The notes under the pieces are model-generated. The model worked only from the letters and a program-made list of their open reading frames with translations. It had not been told where the DNA came from and searched no databases. Both the position numbers and the translations under genes were made by a program. A stretch of 64,000 nucleotides of DNA, from the NCBI RefSeq assembly GCF_010092445.1, contig NZ_CP048031.1, positions 2,790,001 through 2,854,000 on the forward strand, given 5' to 3'. Of this stretch, positions 47,860-56,637 are shown piece by piece (position 1 is the stretch's first letter; the number at the start of each line of letters is the position of its first letter). Source of the DNA: Shewanella sp. Arc9-LZ. Its GTDB lineage: Bacteria > Pseudomonadota > Gammaproteobacteria > Enterobacterales > Shewanellaceae.

Positions 47860-49581
47860 CTAACTGATTGGCTGACTTTGCCCTACAACTCGATCTATGC
47901 TTGTTAAATTTTCCGGTATTTCACAGACAATATTACGTCCACTATTTTTAGCTCTGTATAATGCTATATCGGCAATTTTGGTGAGGTCTTCTAATTTTGT
48001 CATTTGATTATTACACTCTGCAACACCAAAGCTTGCGGTTATTGATAACGAACATCCATCATGTAACACAACCATTTTTTCAATTTTTTTACGAATAAAA
48101 TTAGCCAGTTGAATAGCCGCTAATTTGTCGGTATTAGGTAAAAAAATAATAAATTCTTCTCCACCCCAACGCGCTAACACGTCACTATTTCTAATATGTT
48201 GCTTTAGTGTATCGGCAATACTTTTAAGGGTGGCATCACCTACAGCATGACCATAATCATCGTTTATTGTTTTAAACCAATCGATATCTAACAGGATCAT
48301 CGAAAATGTTTTTTGTTCTCTCATGCCAAGATCCCACAGAGGACTGGCATTGACAATAAAAGCACGACGATTATATAACCCGGTTAAATGATCTACTTGC
48401 GCGATGACTTCGGCTGTAATCCGCGCTTTATCAACTTGTTTTAAATTAAACGCTAACGCCAAGGCTAAAATAAACATTTCAATCAGCATGCCTACTTCAA
48501 TACTGTGAAATAACATCGTGTTATACGGAATAGCACCCCAAGTTGTTGCGGCAGAAAGGGCTGCACCACCCGCACCTAAAAATACCGCAGGGATAAAAAA
48601 TTTGACCATTGCATGGCCATTTCTTAAGGCTAAAAAACCTAAGCTAATAAAAATAACGACTAATAATGAAGTCAATGCCACACCAACATTAACGGCGAGT
48701 AATTGATCTGCGTATATAAACAGCGACACAACTAACAACACCAGACAGGCGTATATCGTTTTATTAAAACGATATACGTTAAGTAAATAGACTTTTAATT
48801 TAAGGAACTCAAAGCAAAACGCGATACCGAAAATGATGTAACAATATAAAAAAAGTATCATTGCCCAGCGCTGCACAAACAAATTTTCTGGCCAGATAAC
48901 TTTAAAACCATGGCCCGTGTAAGCGATATTTAAACTTAAAAATGACAATAAATACAAAGAATAATATATATAGCTACTGTCTTTTAAGCTTACAGAAAGC
49001 ACAATGTTATAAACGAATAAGATAAAAAAAGCGCCGTATAAAAAACCATAAAAATAATTCGTCACGTCTAAATTACTTTGAATGATTTCTTCGGTCGTTA
49101 AATACAGTGGGATCAACAAAGGGTCTTTTGACTCAAACCGCATTAACACCTGAGTTATACCGGGTTTAAATACATGCGGTTGAGCTACCATTCGAGTTTG
49201 ATTTGTTCGCAGGCTAAAGGGGATGGCGTCACCCGTAAATGCTTTTTCTATTACCTGACTCTGTCGAATAAAATAGAAATCTGCATGATCTAACCAAGCA
49301 GAGTCGAGATAAAAAAACTTTTTTAGTGGTTTTTTTGTTGAATTATTAATCAACGCAGACACCCAAAGTACATCATGAGTAAAACCAAAACTGACTTTTC
49401 CGTCAATATTTGGAGCAAACTGTCCTTGCTGGTATTGGATAAACGCATTCTCAAACGAAACATCATCACTCGCAACCTGCAGAATACTGACGTGTTCGTT
49501 AATGAATAACTCTTCAACAACATCTGATAATTCAATAGGTTTACTTGTAACGTGAAAACTATAAAAGAATAAAAAGATCAT
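47860..49581 (-). CDS. Diguanylate cyclase with 7TM-DISM sensor
   Basis: A 573-residue membrane protein: signal segment, a periplasmic 7TMR-DISM extracellular domain (about 20-165, GKVSFGFTHDVLWVSALI), seven hydrophobic helices (about 180-385) and a C-terminal GGDEF domain. The active-site motif is GGEEF near 470, and RxxD (RNSD) five residues before it forms the inhibitory site, so c-di-GMP synthesis with product feedback is expected. DHLTGLYNRRAF opens the cyclase domain. The input signal, probably a periplasmic ligand, is unknown. Confidence 0.93.
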   Translation of the reverse strand: MIFLFFYSFHVTSKPIELSDVVEELFINEHVSILQVASDDVSFENAFIQYQQGQFAPNIDGKVSFGFTHDVLWVSALINNSTKKPLKKFFYLDSAWLDHADFYFIRQSQVIEKAFTGDAIPFSLRTNQTRMVAQPHVFKPGITQVLMRFESKDPLLIPLYLTTEEIIQSNLDVTNYFYGFLYGAFFILFVYNIVLSVSLKDSSYIYYSLYLLSFLSLNIAYTGHGFKVIWPENLFVQRWAMILFLYCYIIFGIAFCFEFLKLKVYLLNVYRFNKTIYACLVLLVVSLFIYADQLLAVNVGVALTSLLVVIFISLGFLALRNGHAMVKFFIPAVFLGAGGAALSAATTWGAIPYNTMLFHSIEVGMLIEMFILALALAFNLKQVDKARITAEVIAQVDHLTGLYNRRAFIVNASPLWDLGMREQKTFSMILLDIDWFKTINDDYGHAVGDATLKSIADTLKQHIRNSDVLARWGGEEFIIFLPNTDKLAAIQLANFIRKKIEKMVVLHDGCSLSITASFGVAECNNQMTKLEDLTKIADIALYRAKNSGRNIVCEIPENLTSIDRVVGQSQPIS

Positions 49582-49747
49582 TAAGAAGCGAATAGTAAAT
49601 ACTCAATCGAATTGTTTGATATTAGATTAGCCTCTGATGTACTTTTTGTCTAACAAACAGGCAACATCAAACATATTTTTGTTCGATCTTATAAACAATA
49701 TTAATATGATTAATAATGCCATTAAAGGAGCCATTAGATACCAACCG

Positions 49748-50617
49748 TTAGGCTAATTGCTCCACAATAAAATCAATTAATGCTCTGGTTTTAAGCGGCA
49801 GGTTTTTGTCTTTATACAGTAAGTGAATTGGCATGGCTTCTGGCGGGATTAAACAATCAATATTCACCAGTAAGCCCGCAGCTATCGCCTCACTCACGAC
49901 AATAGTCGGTTGTAAAATAACCCCTAAGCCATCAATGGCTGCCCGGGTGAGTACCACACCGCTGTTTGATAATAATCTGAAATGACGTTTACCAAAAATT
50001 TGTTGATGTGCAATAGACAATGACCCATTGGTAGAATAGCTGAAGCCCAGACACTGATGGTGGCGTAAATTGTCACGCGATTGTATTACTGGATGTTGTG
50101 CTAAGTACTGCGATGACGCACAAAATTGCATTTCATAATTCATAATATGGCGTCCAATTAACGCCGAATCATCCAACGCACCTATTCTCACCACTAAATC
50201 CACATTATTGTGAATAGGATCGATGAGATGATTATCAAGGCGTAATTCCACATCAATTTGAGGATATTGCAGTAAAAATTGATTCACTATCGGTGCTAAC
50301 ACGGTATTACCAAAGCTGACAGGCGCATTAATTCTAATACTACCTCGCGGCGTGCCTGTCATCGTCTGTAAGGTATTTTCAACTTCTGTAATAGACGCTA
50401 AAATCGTTTTACATTCTTGATAATACACTAACCCAGACTCAGTGAGTTCTTGCTGGCGGGTGGTACGGTTAATCAGCTTAATTCCAAGGTAGGCCTCTAA
50501 CTGATTAATGTGTTTACTGACCATAGTCCGGCTGATATTAAATTTATGCGCAGCTGTGCCATAGTTGCCCTGCTCAGCCACATGACTAAACACCTGCATC
50601 GCGGTTAATTTATCCAC
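49748..50617 (-). CDS. LysR-family transcriptional regulator
   Basis: A 289-residue regulator with an N-terminal winged helix-turn-helix (MQVFSHVAEQGNYGTAAHKF, SRTMVSKHINQLEAYLGIKL) and a substrate-binding domain (RGSIRINAPVSFGNTVLAP onward). It starts at a GTG after AGGGAT. It is divergent from the monooxygenase-oxidoreductase pair, with a perfect dyad in the 129-base space, so it probably controls them. Effector unknown. Confidence 0.92.
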   Translation of the reverse strand: MDKLTAMQVFSHVAEQGNYGTAAHKFNISRTMVSKHINQLEAYLGIKLINRTTRQQELTESGLVYYQECKTILASITEVENTLQTMTGTPRGSIRINAPVSFGNTVLAPIVNQFLLQYPQIDVELRLDNHLIDPIHNNVDLVVRIGALDDSALIGRHIMNYEMQFCASSQYLAQHPVIQSRDNLRHHQCLGFSYSTNGSLSIAHQQIFGKRHFRLLSNSGVVLTRAAIDGLGVILQPTIVVSEAIAAGLLVNIDCLIPPEAMPIHLLYKDKNLPLKTRALIDFIVEQLA

Positions 50618-50662
50618 TGAATATCCCTAATCCTGCATCAAACCAGTGTTAATTATAAACCT

Positions 50663-50685
50663 ATGGTGTTTTCTGTAAACACCAT
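50663..50685. promoter_or_regulatory. Perfect 9-bp dyad, probable LysR operator
   Basis: ATGGTGTTT and AAACACCAT flank TCTGT in the 129-base divergent region, 46 bases from the LysR start and 62 from the monooxygenase start. This is the classical place for a LysR-type binding site. Confidence 0.55.
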
Positions 50686-50746
50686 CAAGCCATTTTGCCT
50701 TGCGCCGAACTGGTTTACGATGACCCATTATTATTAAGGGGTCGAT

Positions 50747-51061
50747 ATGGATAACAAACTGGATCAACAAGGCGTGTTCATCACCGCCGAAATTCACATT
50801 AAAGACCAAGTGCCATTAGCACAGGGAATCGCAGCTGTCCGTCAATTTTGTGTGGATATGAATAGCGAACCAGGCTGTTCGCTTGCAATGGCGCTGCAAA
50901 ATAAAACCAACCCTAAACAGTTTGTTTTTTGGGAACGTTATGATGACCAAGCTGCGTTTGATGCCCACTTTGCAGCCGATCATACCCAAGCATTTATCAA
51001 ATCGGCATTAACCGATCTACAGCAAGCGTTTGACTATCAACTATTAACCACTGAGGGATAA
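50747..51061 (+). CDS. Antibiotic biosynthesis monooxygenase (ABM/YgiN-like) protein
   Basis: A 104-residue dimeric alpha/beta-barrel protein: VFITAEIHIKD, then CSLAMALQNKTNPKQFVFWERYDDQAAFDAHFAADHTQAF, the ABM signature. Members include quinol monooxygenases such as YgiN and proteins acting on reactive aromatics. AAGGGG precedes the ATG. The Gfo/Idh gene starts three bases after the stop, so the two are cotranscribed under the divergent LysR. Confidence 0.88.
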   Translation: MDNKLDQQGVFITAEIHIKDQVPLAQGIAAVRQFCVDMNSEPGCSLAMALQNKTNPKQFVFWERYDDQAAFDAHFAADHTQAFIKSALTDLQQAFDYQLLTTEG

Positions 51062-51064
51062 TGA

Positions 51065-52087
51065 ATGTCTGGATCAATTAAGTGGGCAATATTAGGCACC
51101 AGTTTTATCTCTGGTGTAATGGCCGATGCGATTAAAGCACAAGGTCAAAGTACAATTTATGGCGTTGCAGGACGCAACACCACAACATTGGCAGAGTTTG
51201 CGAATCAGTATCAAATTCCACATCAATTTACTGATTTTGATGCGTTAATCAACAACCCTGAAGTCGATGTTATATACATTGCCCTGCCAAATCACTTACA
51301 TCATGAATACGTGGTAAAAGCGGCTAATGCTGGCAAAGCGATTTTATGTGAAAAATCACTGTCCGTAGATATGCCAAAAACCATCGAAAGTCTTGCGGCA
51401 GTAGATCAAAACAAGGTGTTTTTCCTTGAAGGCTTAATGTATCTAGCTCACCCATTTATGCAACAGCTAAGCAAAACGCTAGCAAGTGGTGTAATAGGTG
51501 AAGTTAAAAGTATCCGCGGCCAATATTGCGCTGCCATTAGCCAGTTTGTTAACCCTGCCAGCCTTGGGGCATTATTTAACCTAGGTTGTTACCCTGCATC
51601 ATTAATGCAGCTAGTGATGCAGCAACAATTTGGCACCGAGCTGAGCCAGCAATACCACATAGAAGCGACCGGAAGACGTGGTCAAGACGGTAATATTTGC
51701 GAATCGACTGCCATCGTCAGTTACAGCAATGGCGTGCAATGTCATCTTCACACCGCTGAAGACTATGGTCTGCACGCAGGCTTTACTATCTTGGGCAGCT
51801 TAGGATGTATTGAGTTCACCTCAAACCCTTGGTTACCAGAATCTCAGGGTAATCATTTTACCGTTAGGTTATATGAACAAGATGTTGAAGTAGTAGACGT
51901 TGAAGCCAAAGGCAATGGTTTTTACTATCAAGTTGAAGCTGTGCTTAACGCATTAGACACTAAGCAATACACAGTACCAAGACCTTTGGTACAACTCAGT
52001 GACTCTGTGGATGTCATGCAAATGCTAACCACATGGCATCAAGCCGCGTTAGAAAGCTGCGCTGCGAACAACACCACTGAACGATAA
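51065..52087 (+). CDS. Gfo/Idh/MocA family NAD(P)-dependent oxidoreductase
   Basis: A 340-residue oxidoreductase. The N-terminal Rossmann fold (AILGTSFISGVMADAI near 8-23, YIALPNHLHHEY near 72-83, LCEKSLSVD near 95-103, where family members usually have EKP) is followed by the C-terminal substrate domain. Substrates in this family are sugars or dihydrodiols. Its 3' end overlaps the convergent Nudix gene by 39 bases. Confidence 0.9.
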   Translation: MSGSIKWAILGTSFISGVMADAIKAQGQSTIYGVAGRNTTTLAEFANQYQIPHQFTDFDALINNPEVDVIYIALPNHLHHEYVVKAANAGKAILCEKSLSVDMPKTIESLAAVDQNKVFFLEGLMYLAHPFMQQLSKTLASGVIGEVKSIRGQYCAAISQFVNPASLGALFNLGCYPASLMQLVMQQQFGTELSQQYHIEATGRRGQDGNICESTAIVSYSNGVQCHLHTAEDYGLHAGFTILGSLGCIEFTSNPWLPESQGNHFTVRLYEQDVEVVDVEAKGNGFYYQVEAVLNALDTKQYTVPRPLVQLSDSVDVMQMLTTWHQAALESCAANNTTER

Positions 52088-52453
52088 ACACTCGTTCACC
52101 CGCTGTTGCTGAATCGTCGATAATTCAGCAACAGCAACGTAAGCATATTCGCTGTGTTCATCACTAAGCTGTATTTGCACGCCTTGCGGTAACTGACAGC
52201 GAAAGATAAACGCTTGCGACTGATATGCACTGTGAAAATACACTCCAGACAGATATTGCACATCAACCTCACAACCCAACTCCTCTAAACATTCTCGCTG
52301 TAATGCCTGATGAATCGTTTCATTAGGGTCAAGTCCACCACCCGGCAAGCCCCAATGTTTGTCAGCATAATTGGCTTTTAACAACAGCACTTGCCCATCG
52401 TCATTGGTGATAACAGCGTGGGAACTGAGTCTAAATAAATCATTAAATGCCAT
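52049..52453 (-). CDS. Nudix hydrolase
   Basis: A 134-residue hydrolase whose Nudix box runs GGGLDPNETIHQALQRECLE near 40-59 and continues ELG. The frame continues upstream, but GGAAAATCATC before the ATG at 52453 fits a normal start and the upstream extension is not protein-like. Substrate unknown. The last 39 bases overlap the end of the convergent oxidoreductase gene. Confidence 0.9.
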   Translation of the reverse strand: MAFNDLFRLSSHAVITNDDGQVLLLKANYADKHWGLPGGGLDPNETIHQALQRECLEELGCEVDVQYLSGVYFHSAYQSQAFIFRCQLPQGVQIQLSDEHSEYAYVAVAELSTIQQQRVNECLSFSGVVRSAAF

Positions 52454-52854
52454 GATGATTTTCCATTTTAAATTAGTTGTGATTGCGATGATGATTACTA
52501 CACTCAAACAATCGCATTAGACTTTTATCTATCGTTCAGAATACGACATCAAATCAACTCTACTCAATAAGTAATTGAGAACATAGTAATATAGATAAAA
52601 ACAACTAACATTTATGAAAGAATTTCTTTTCTAAACATACACATATTCGATACTCATGGTATGTTGATTAGGACAAGTCAACCTGATTAATCTTAAGTTC
52701 AGCATTTTGCGTAATCATATGGCATTAATTTTAATTAAAAAGGTAAAGATGCTTAAAAAGTAGCTACCTTACTAACGCTTGTTTGTTACAAGGTTTGCTT
52801 TAAATTAGAGACGGTATAAGTCTTAAATGAAAATTACTTTTAGGAAACAACAAT
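52454..52854. other. 400-base intergenic region without recognised features
   Basis: The divergent promoters of the Nudix and SirB2 genes must lie here. The sequence is very AT-rich, and I see no palindrome, RNA fold or frame worth calling. Confidence 0.6.
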
Positions 52855-53298
52855 ATGTACATGATAGTTAAGCACACCCATCTAACAATAATTGCGATTA
52901 CGTTTATATTTTTTATGATTAACTTTGTGTTAACGATGAAAGGGTCTGACAAGGTCAATCATAAATTACTAAAAATCGGGCCGCATGTTTTATATACTCT
53001 CTTTATCTGCACCTTTATTTATCTGGTTGTAACAAATCCACTTAACCTGTACCCCTTTGTGAATGGTTGGGCTTCATCTAAATTAGGTGGTTTCGTACTG
53101 TATGTGCTCTCTATTACTTTTGCACTTAAGTGGGCCAAGTCAACACCGTGGCGTATTGTCGGCTTACTGAGCACAATATTTTGGTTAGCAATGACTGCAC
53201 GACTTGGTTTTGCCGACCATCTTAAATCAAAAGGAATTGAAGAAGGTGCTAATATTTTTTATGACTTAGGCCAGTCTATGCTAACTGCTATTTGCTAA
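52855..53298 (+). CDS. SirB2-family membrane protein
   Basis: A 147-residue protein with four hydrophobic segments (about 8-25, 42-62, 76-92, 100-118), matching the SirB family (MIVKHTHLTIIAITFIFFMIN, then LLKIGPHVLYTLF). SirB was named for effects on invasion gene expression in Salmonella; biochemical role unknown. AGGAAA precedes the ATG. It has no operon partner here. Confidence 0.85.
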   Translation: MYMIVKHTHLTIIAITFIFFMINFVLTMKGSDKVNHKLLKIGPHVLYTLFICTFIYLVVTNPLNLYPFVNGWASSKLGGFVLYVLSITFALKWAKSTPWRIVGLLSTIFWLAMTARLGFADHLKSKGIEEGANIFYDLGQSMLTAIC

Positions 53299-53986
53299 GC
53301 TGTTTTATTAAAGTGGTTAATTAATTTTAGCCACTATTAATAAGACAAATGCTTATGCGCTCGGTGTTTATTCATTAGGCCGATTTAAGATGTTTATAAT
53401 AATTAGTCACTTGTTTTAGGCATGAGTGTGTCACGTCTACGCAAGTATTTAGGACAACTGTGGGCTTCCTCTTGGTCTGGTGTGGGTGAAGCGCCACGGC
53501 GATAGTGATAGCAGGCCATAGTCCAAACACGTTTAGGAACATAAATGTGTCAGCCATCAAACTCAGAATTGCACATAAACGAGTTAGTTTGCTTGACTTA
53601 GAAATGGACAAATTCAACTGTGAATTTGAGGACGTTGAAGACTCTTTACAATAGAATGCATGAGCCGGACTGGCCTTTCTCGCACATCTGACCTATATGG
53701 ATATTGGAAATGTCGTTATGATATCGGGAACATCATTGACCCTGTGCTTCAAGGCATCCTGCGTATCAGAGTCAGGCTAGCTTTCGTTGGCCATGTTAGT
53801 TTTCGGTTTATATGCGATGAGAAGCTAAGCATTACCTTAATTAAGCTTTACCACTTGCTTGATGGGTTAATGTGAACGGAGTTTCTAATCCTGAAATACT
53901 CCAATGTAGCCTAGAAAATTTACCGCCAGACATAAAAAAGCTACCTTTTGGTAACTTTTTCATGTTGCGCAGAGAAGCTTAAAAAA
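53299..53986. other. 688-base intergenic region of unknown content
   Basis: Short frames exist on both strands (53375-53617 leftward and 53660-53875 rightward) but neither has a ribosome site or a recognisable domain, and their composition is not clearly coding. The middle part (about 53400-53650) is less AT-rich than the flanks, suggesting a remnant of an imported or repeated segment. A hairpin terminator (53934-53960) ends the VOC transcript. Confidence 0.5.
53934..53960. terminator. Rho-independent terminator of VOC gene
   Basis: Stem AAAAAG-C-TACC / GGTA-A-CTTTTT around TTTT, with runs of A and T that give a T-tail on either strand; 27 bases from the VOC stop. Confidence 0.8.
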
Positions 53987-54472
53987 TTACTCGTAATCAG
54001 TAGAATAAGTTTCTTCATAGGTGTGCGAGTAAAGTTCAAACAAGTTACCAAACGGATCTTCTAAGTACACCATTTGGGTTAGATTGTTGTCGTCTTCTGG
54101 GTGGTAGCGCATGATATCCATACGAGCTTTACCGCCATATTGCACAGTACGTGCAATTGCTCCCTCAAAATCATCTGTTTGCAAACAAAAGTGGAAGATA
54201 CCAAGACGGGTGAAATCAACTTCATGACGTTCTTGACGATCTTTCATTTCAAACATCTCAACACCAATACCGTCAGTCGTGACTAAATGTGCAATGTTAA
54301 AGCCTTTGAAGCCTTCACCAAATACTGCCACACACATTCTGCCAATAGCCGTTTCACGTTCTTCTTGAACCTTAGTGTTACCCATTACCACTCTTAGACC
54401 CAGCGCTTTAGTATAAAACTCAACCGCTTTATCCATGTCGCCAACCATCAAACCTACGTGATTCATTTTCAT
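53987..54472 (-). CDS. VOC-family (glyoxalase-like) metalloenzyme
   Basis: A 161-residue vicinal-oxygen-chelate protein. Paired beta-alpha-beta-beta-beta modules are visible: MKMNHVGLMVGDMDKAVEFYTKALGLRV start, then FHFCLQTDDFEGAIAR near 93 and YLEDPFGNLFELYSH near 136-150. Metal ligands H5, H93 and E147 fit the family. It could be a glyoxalase I-like or dioxygenase-like enzyme; which one is not decidable. AGGGGT precedes the ATG. Confidence 0.88.
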   Translation of the reverse strand: MKMNHVGLMVGDMDKAVEFYTKALGLRVVMGNTKVQEERETAIGRMCVAVFGEGFKGFNIAHLVTTDGIGVEMFEMKDRQERHEVDFTRLGIFHFCLQTDDFEGAIARTVQYGGKARMDIMRYHPEDDNNLTQMVYLEDPFGNLFELYSHTYEETYSTDYE

Positions 54473-54845
54473 AACTTACCCCTAAAAACTATTGATTGAT
54501 TCGTCATTTGTTTCGATGGAGTAATCTTACAGTGAACTAATAATAAATAAAAATTATCAAATATTATCAAATTAATAACTTAAATTTATGACAATTGATT
54601 GGTCAAAAAAGTTAGTTTTATCAAGTAATGGCTTAGCCAGAGTTAATATGACAGATTCAGCACAGCAAAGAAGCTTGAAAGCAATCAAGTAGAAATCAAA
54701 TAGCAGGTTTTATAAATGAGTAGGTAAGCGCAGAGCCAAAGCGGACAGTTTATAAGCACCTAACTCATCGCGATCAGCTATATTCACTTGGCCAGGTCAG
54801 TATATTGTCTATTGATTGGTGAGAGACTCACATGCTTTAGGGAGA
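54473..54845. other. 373-base intergenic region without recognised features
   Basis: It contains the VOC promoter region and the area past the exonuclease gene. AT-rich near 54530-54600, then mixed sequence. No structure or gene is supported. Confidence 0.55.
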
Positions 54846-55445
54846 TTAATGGCTCTGTCTTTCTATTTCTAGTTCTATTTCTAGTTCTATTAATAGTGCG
54901 GTATGTGCATCATTTGCTGCGTATTTTTTTTGATGATCGTGTAGAGGAAATATTGACCAATTTGATTGTTGTGCGCTCTTTGAGAGCCGTTGATTAAAAA
55001 ATATCGCAACCGCAACTCTAGCGCCAACGCGTTGTTTAATTTGCGTAAAACGCATCACTTTTGAAGATAGTTCTTCTGTATTGACTAATTTAATTCCAAA
55101 TTTTCTAAAAAGAATTTTTTTATCTTCTTTCAACCCAAAACCTACCTTCCTAATTGTTGGGTCAGATAATATTTCTGCGATTGCAGTAAAGTTTTCATAA
55201 AATTTAGTAGGAAATAAGAATACTTTAGATTTTGTGGCTAGCTGAATTAGATGAGGTCCATCACTGACCTCACCTTTTATAAAACAAGGTTTACTCTCTG
55301 TGTCAAACCCTAAACAAGAGTGTGTTCTTAACTCCGCTATTGCACTTATCGAGTCTGCTTTGTTTGTGACAACGATTATATTATCTAGACTAATACCATT
55401 ATAAATGGGTAAATCACGAATTTGTTCCTTTGTTGGCCTTTCCAT
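54846..55445 (-). CDS. 3'-5' exonuclease domain protein (RNase D/DnaQ-like)
   Basis: A 199-residue stand-alone DEDD exonuclease. Exo I is FDTESKP near 46-52, with LIQLATKSKVFLF, Exo II VGFGLKEDKKILF near 103-115, and Exo III KYAANDAHTALLI near 174-186, where Y followed by xxxD marks the DEDDy class. The frame opens 28 codons earlier, but AAGGA is at proper spacing before the ATG at 55445 and MERPTKEQ is a typical start. The C-terminal 16 residues (IELEIELEIE) come from a 12-bp tandem repeat. Its natural substrate is unknown. Confidence 0.88.
   Translation of the reverse strand: MERPTKEQIRDLPIYNGISLDNIIVVTNKADSISAIAELRTHSCLGFDTESKPCFIKGEVSDGPHLIQLATKSKVFLFPTKFYENFTAIAEILSDPTIRKVGFGLKEDKKILFRKFGIKLVNTEELSSKVMRFTQIKQRVGARVAVAIFFNQRLSKSAQQSNWSIFPLHDHQKKYAANDAHTALLIELEIELEIERQSH
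54863..54890. repeat. 12-bp tandem repeat in the 3' end of the exonuclease gene
   Basis: CTATTTCTAGTT occurs twice head to tail (54863-54874, 54875-54886) with a partial third. On the coding strand it encodes repeated Ile-Glu-Leu-Glu. Because 12 bases keep the frame, copy number could vary without breaking the gene. Confidence 0.9.
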
Positions 55446-55627
55446 TGGATCCTTATTTTCCAGAGAGTCAGTATTCATTGTGCTATTTACAAGGCATAAA
55501 TCGCTTCTTGGATTTGCCCGATGCCACATCCAAATTATTAGGTAACGGTTTACTTAACCTGCTTACTTTACACGACAAATTGCATGATCTTAGGCCATAA
55601 AGAGCGCTAGTCACCGTTAAAAAATTA

Positions 55628-56044
55628 TTAACTAAACTGATTCACTTTATTCAACAGCCGCATAAACTCATCTTGCTCGTCATCAGCTAATGCCGCTAAA
55701 AAACGTTGATTGACCCACTCAGCTTCATGAATTAAATCTTGTTGAAGCGCTTTACCGTTGTCGGTTAAAAATATTTGGAATGCGCGGCGGTTATCCGCTT
55801 CTTGATGACGGGTGATAAATCCCTGGACTTGCAGATGGTCCAGCAGACGAGTCATGGTGTAATTAGCCACATCACAACGTTTAGATAACTCAGTTTGGCT
55901 TAAACCTTCTTCTTGCCATAAGGTAAATAATACCGGCCAAAGTTTACTGTCTAAGTCGTAGCGCTTTAAGCGCGTATCAATTTCTTGCTGCAAGGCAATA
56001 TTAAGATGAGAAATCAGGTAACTTAAACTTTCAAAGCGTTTCAA
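55628..56044 (-). CDS. MarR-family transcriptional regulator
   Basis: A 138-residue winged-helix repressor (LDSKLWPVLFTLWQEEGLSQ, ELSKRCDVANYTMTRLLDHL, then the wing GFITRHQEADNRRAFQIFLT). It begins at TTG, six bases after a strong GGAGG. No divergent partner is next to it; it may regulate itself, or ydiJ nearby. Ligand unknown. Confidence 0.92.
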   Translation of the reverse strand: MKRFESLSYLISHLNIALQQEIDTRLKRYDLDSKLWPVLFTLWQEEGLSQTELSKRCDVANYTMTRLLDHLQVQGFITRHQEADNRRAFQIFLTDNGKALQQDLIHEAEWVNQRFLAALADDEQDEFMRLLNKVNQFS

Positions 56045-56172
56045 ATGATACCTCCTACATCGTCAGTGAGATAAATTGACTGTGTTAAGACAAATACTAA
56101 TGCCTACACTGCAGTTCAACCACACTTGAACAGATTTTAGATTACCATCTCTATACGTTAAGAAAAGCTCTT

Positions 56173-56628
56173 TTAGTCAAAAGATAAGTATTCATTGATA
56201 TAACGATAATAACAGGCTCGGTTTAATTGCCCCACCAAGCCTCTGATTAATGGCGCGTATATGCCATCATCTGTGACGATAATATCTGCGATATTAATAG
56301 CTGAGAGCTGCGTACCTATGCTGCTGGTAAATATCAATTGACTATCATTTACCTGAACTTCCGTTGATGCAGCTTGATGGTAGTCCACCAGCAGGAATGG
56401 ATAGGCTTCAACGGTGACTTTGACTTTTTCGACCGGGGTGATTAATAAATACTCATTGTCGATACAGTGCAAAATACTACTGAACAAAGCCGCAAACTTT
56501 GCAGGCAACGGACTATTGAGGTAAAGCCAATCGCCATTAGCTTGAATATGAAACAGCGCTTCATCACTGCAAAGTGCCACACCTTGAGGGTGAGTATACG
56601 AACCTAATGCTGCTGTTTCATCTGTCAT
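56173..56628 (-). CDS. Conserved hypothetical protein (DUF1285-like)
   Basis: A 151-residue soluble protein rich in beta strands (ALFHIQANGDWLYLNSPLP, EYLLITPVEKVKVTVEAYPFLLVD, LIFTSSIGTQLSAIN). It resembles DUF1285 proteins of Shewanella, a call from memory. It lies nine bases downstream of ydiJ, so cotranscription is near certain, but a shared function is only inferred. AGGTAA precedes the ATG. Confidence 0.75.
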   Translation of the reverse strand: MTDETAALGSYTHPQGVALCSDEALFHIQANGDWLYLNSPLPAKFAALFSSILHCIDNEYLLITPVEKVKVTVEAYPFLLVDYHQAASTEVQVNDSQLIFTSSIGTQLSAINIADIIVTDDGIYAPLIRGLVGQLNRACYYRYINEYLSFD

Positions 56629-56637
56629 TATGCTTAC

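Noticed and set aside
53375..53617. 80-residue leftward frame in the 688-base gap
   Set aside because: No ribosome site, no recognised family, and lies in a region that looks like a remnant or repeat; kept only as part of the intergenic entry.
53660..53875. 71-residue rightward frame in the same gap
   Set aside because: No ribosome site, no domain, and no operon context.
54788..54997. 69-residue rightward frame over the end of the exonuclease gene
   Set aside because: It is the antisense of the 12-bp repeat and the DEDD domain; its hydrophobic run comes from that repeat.
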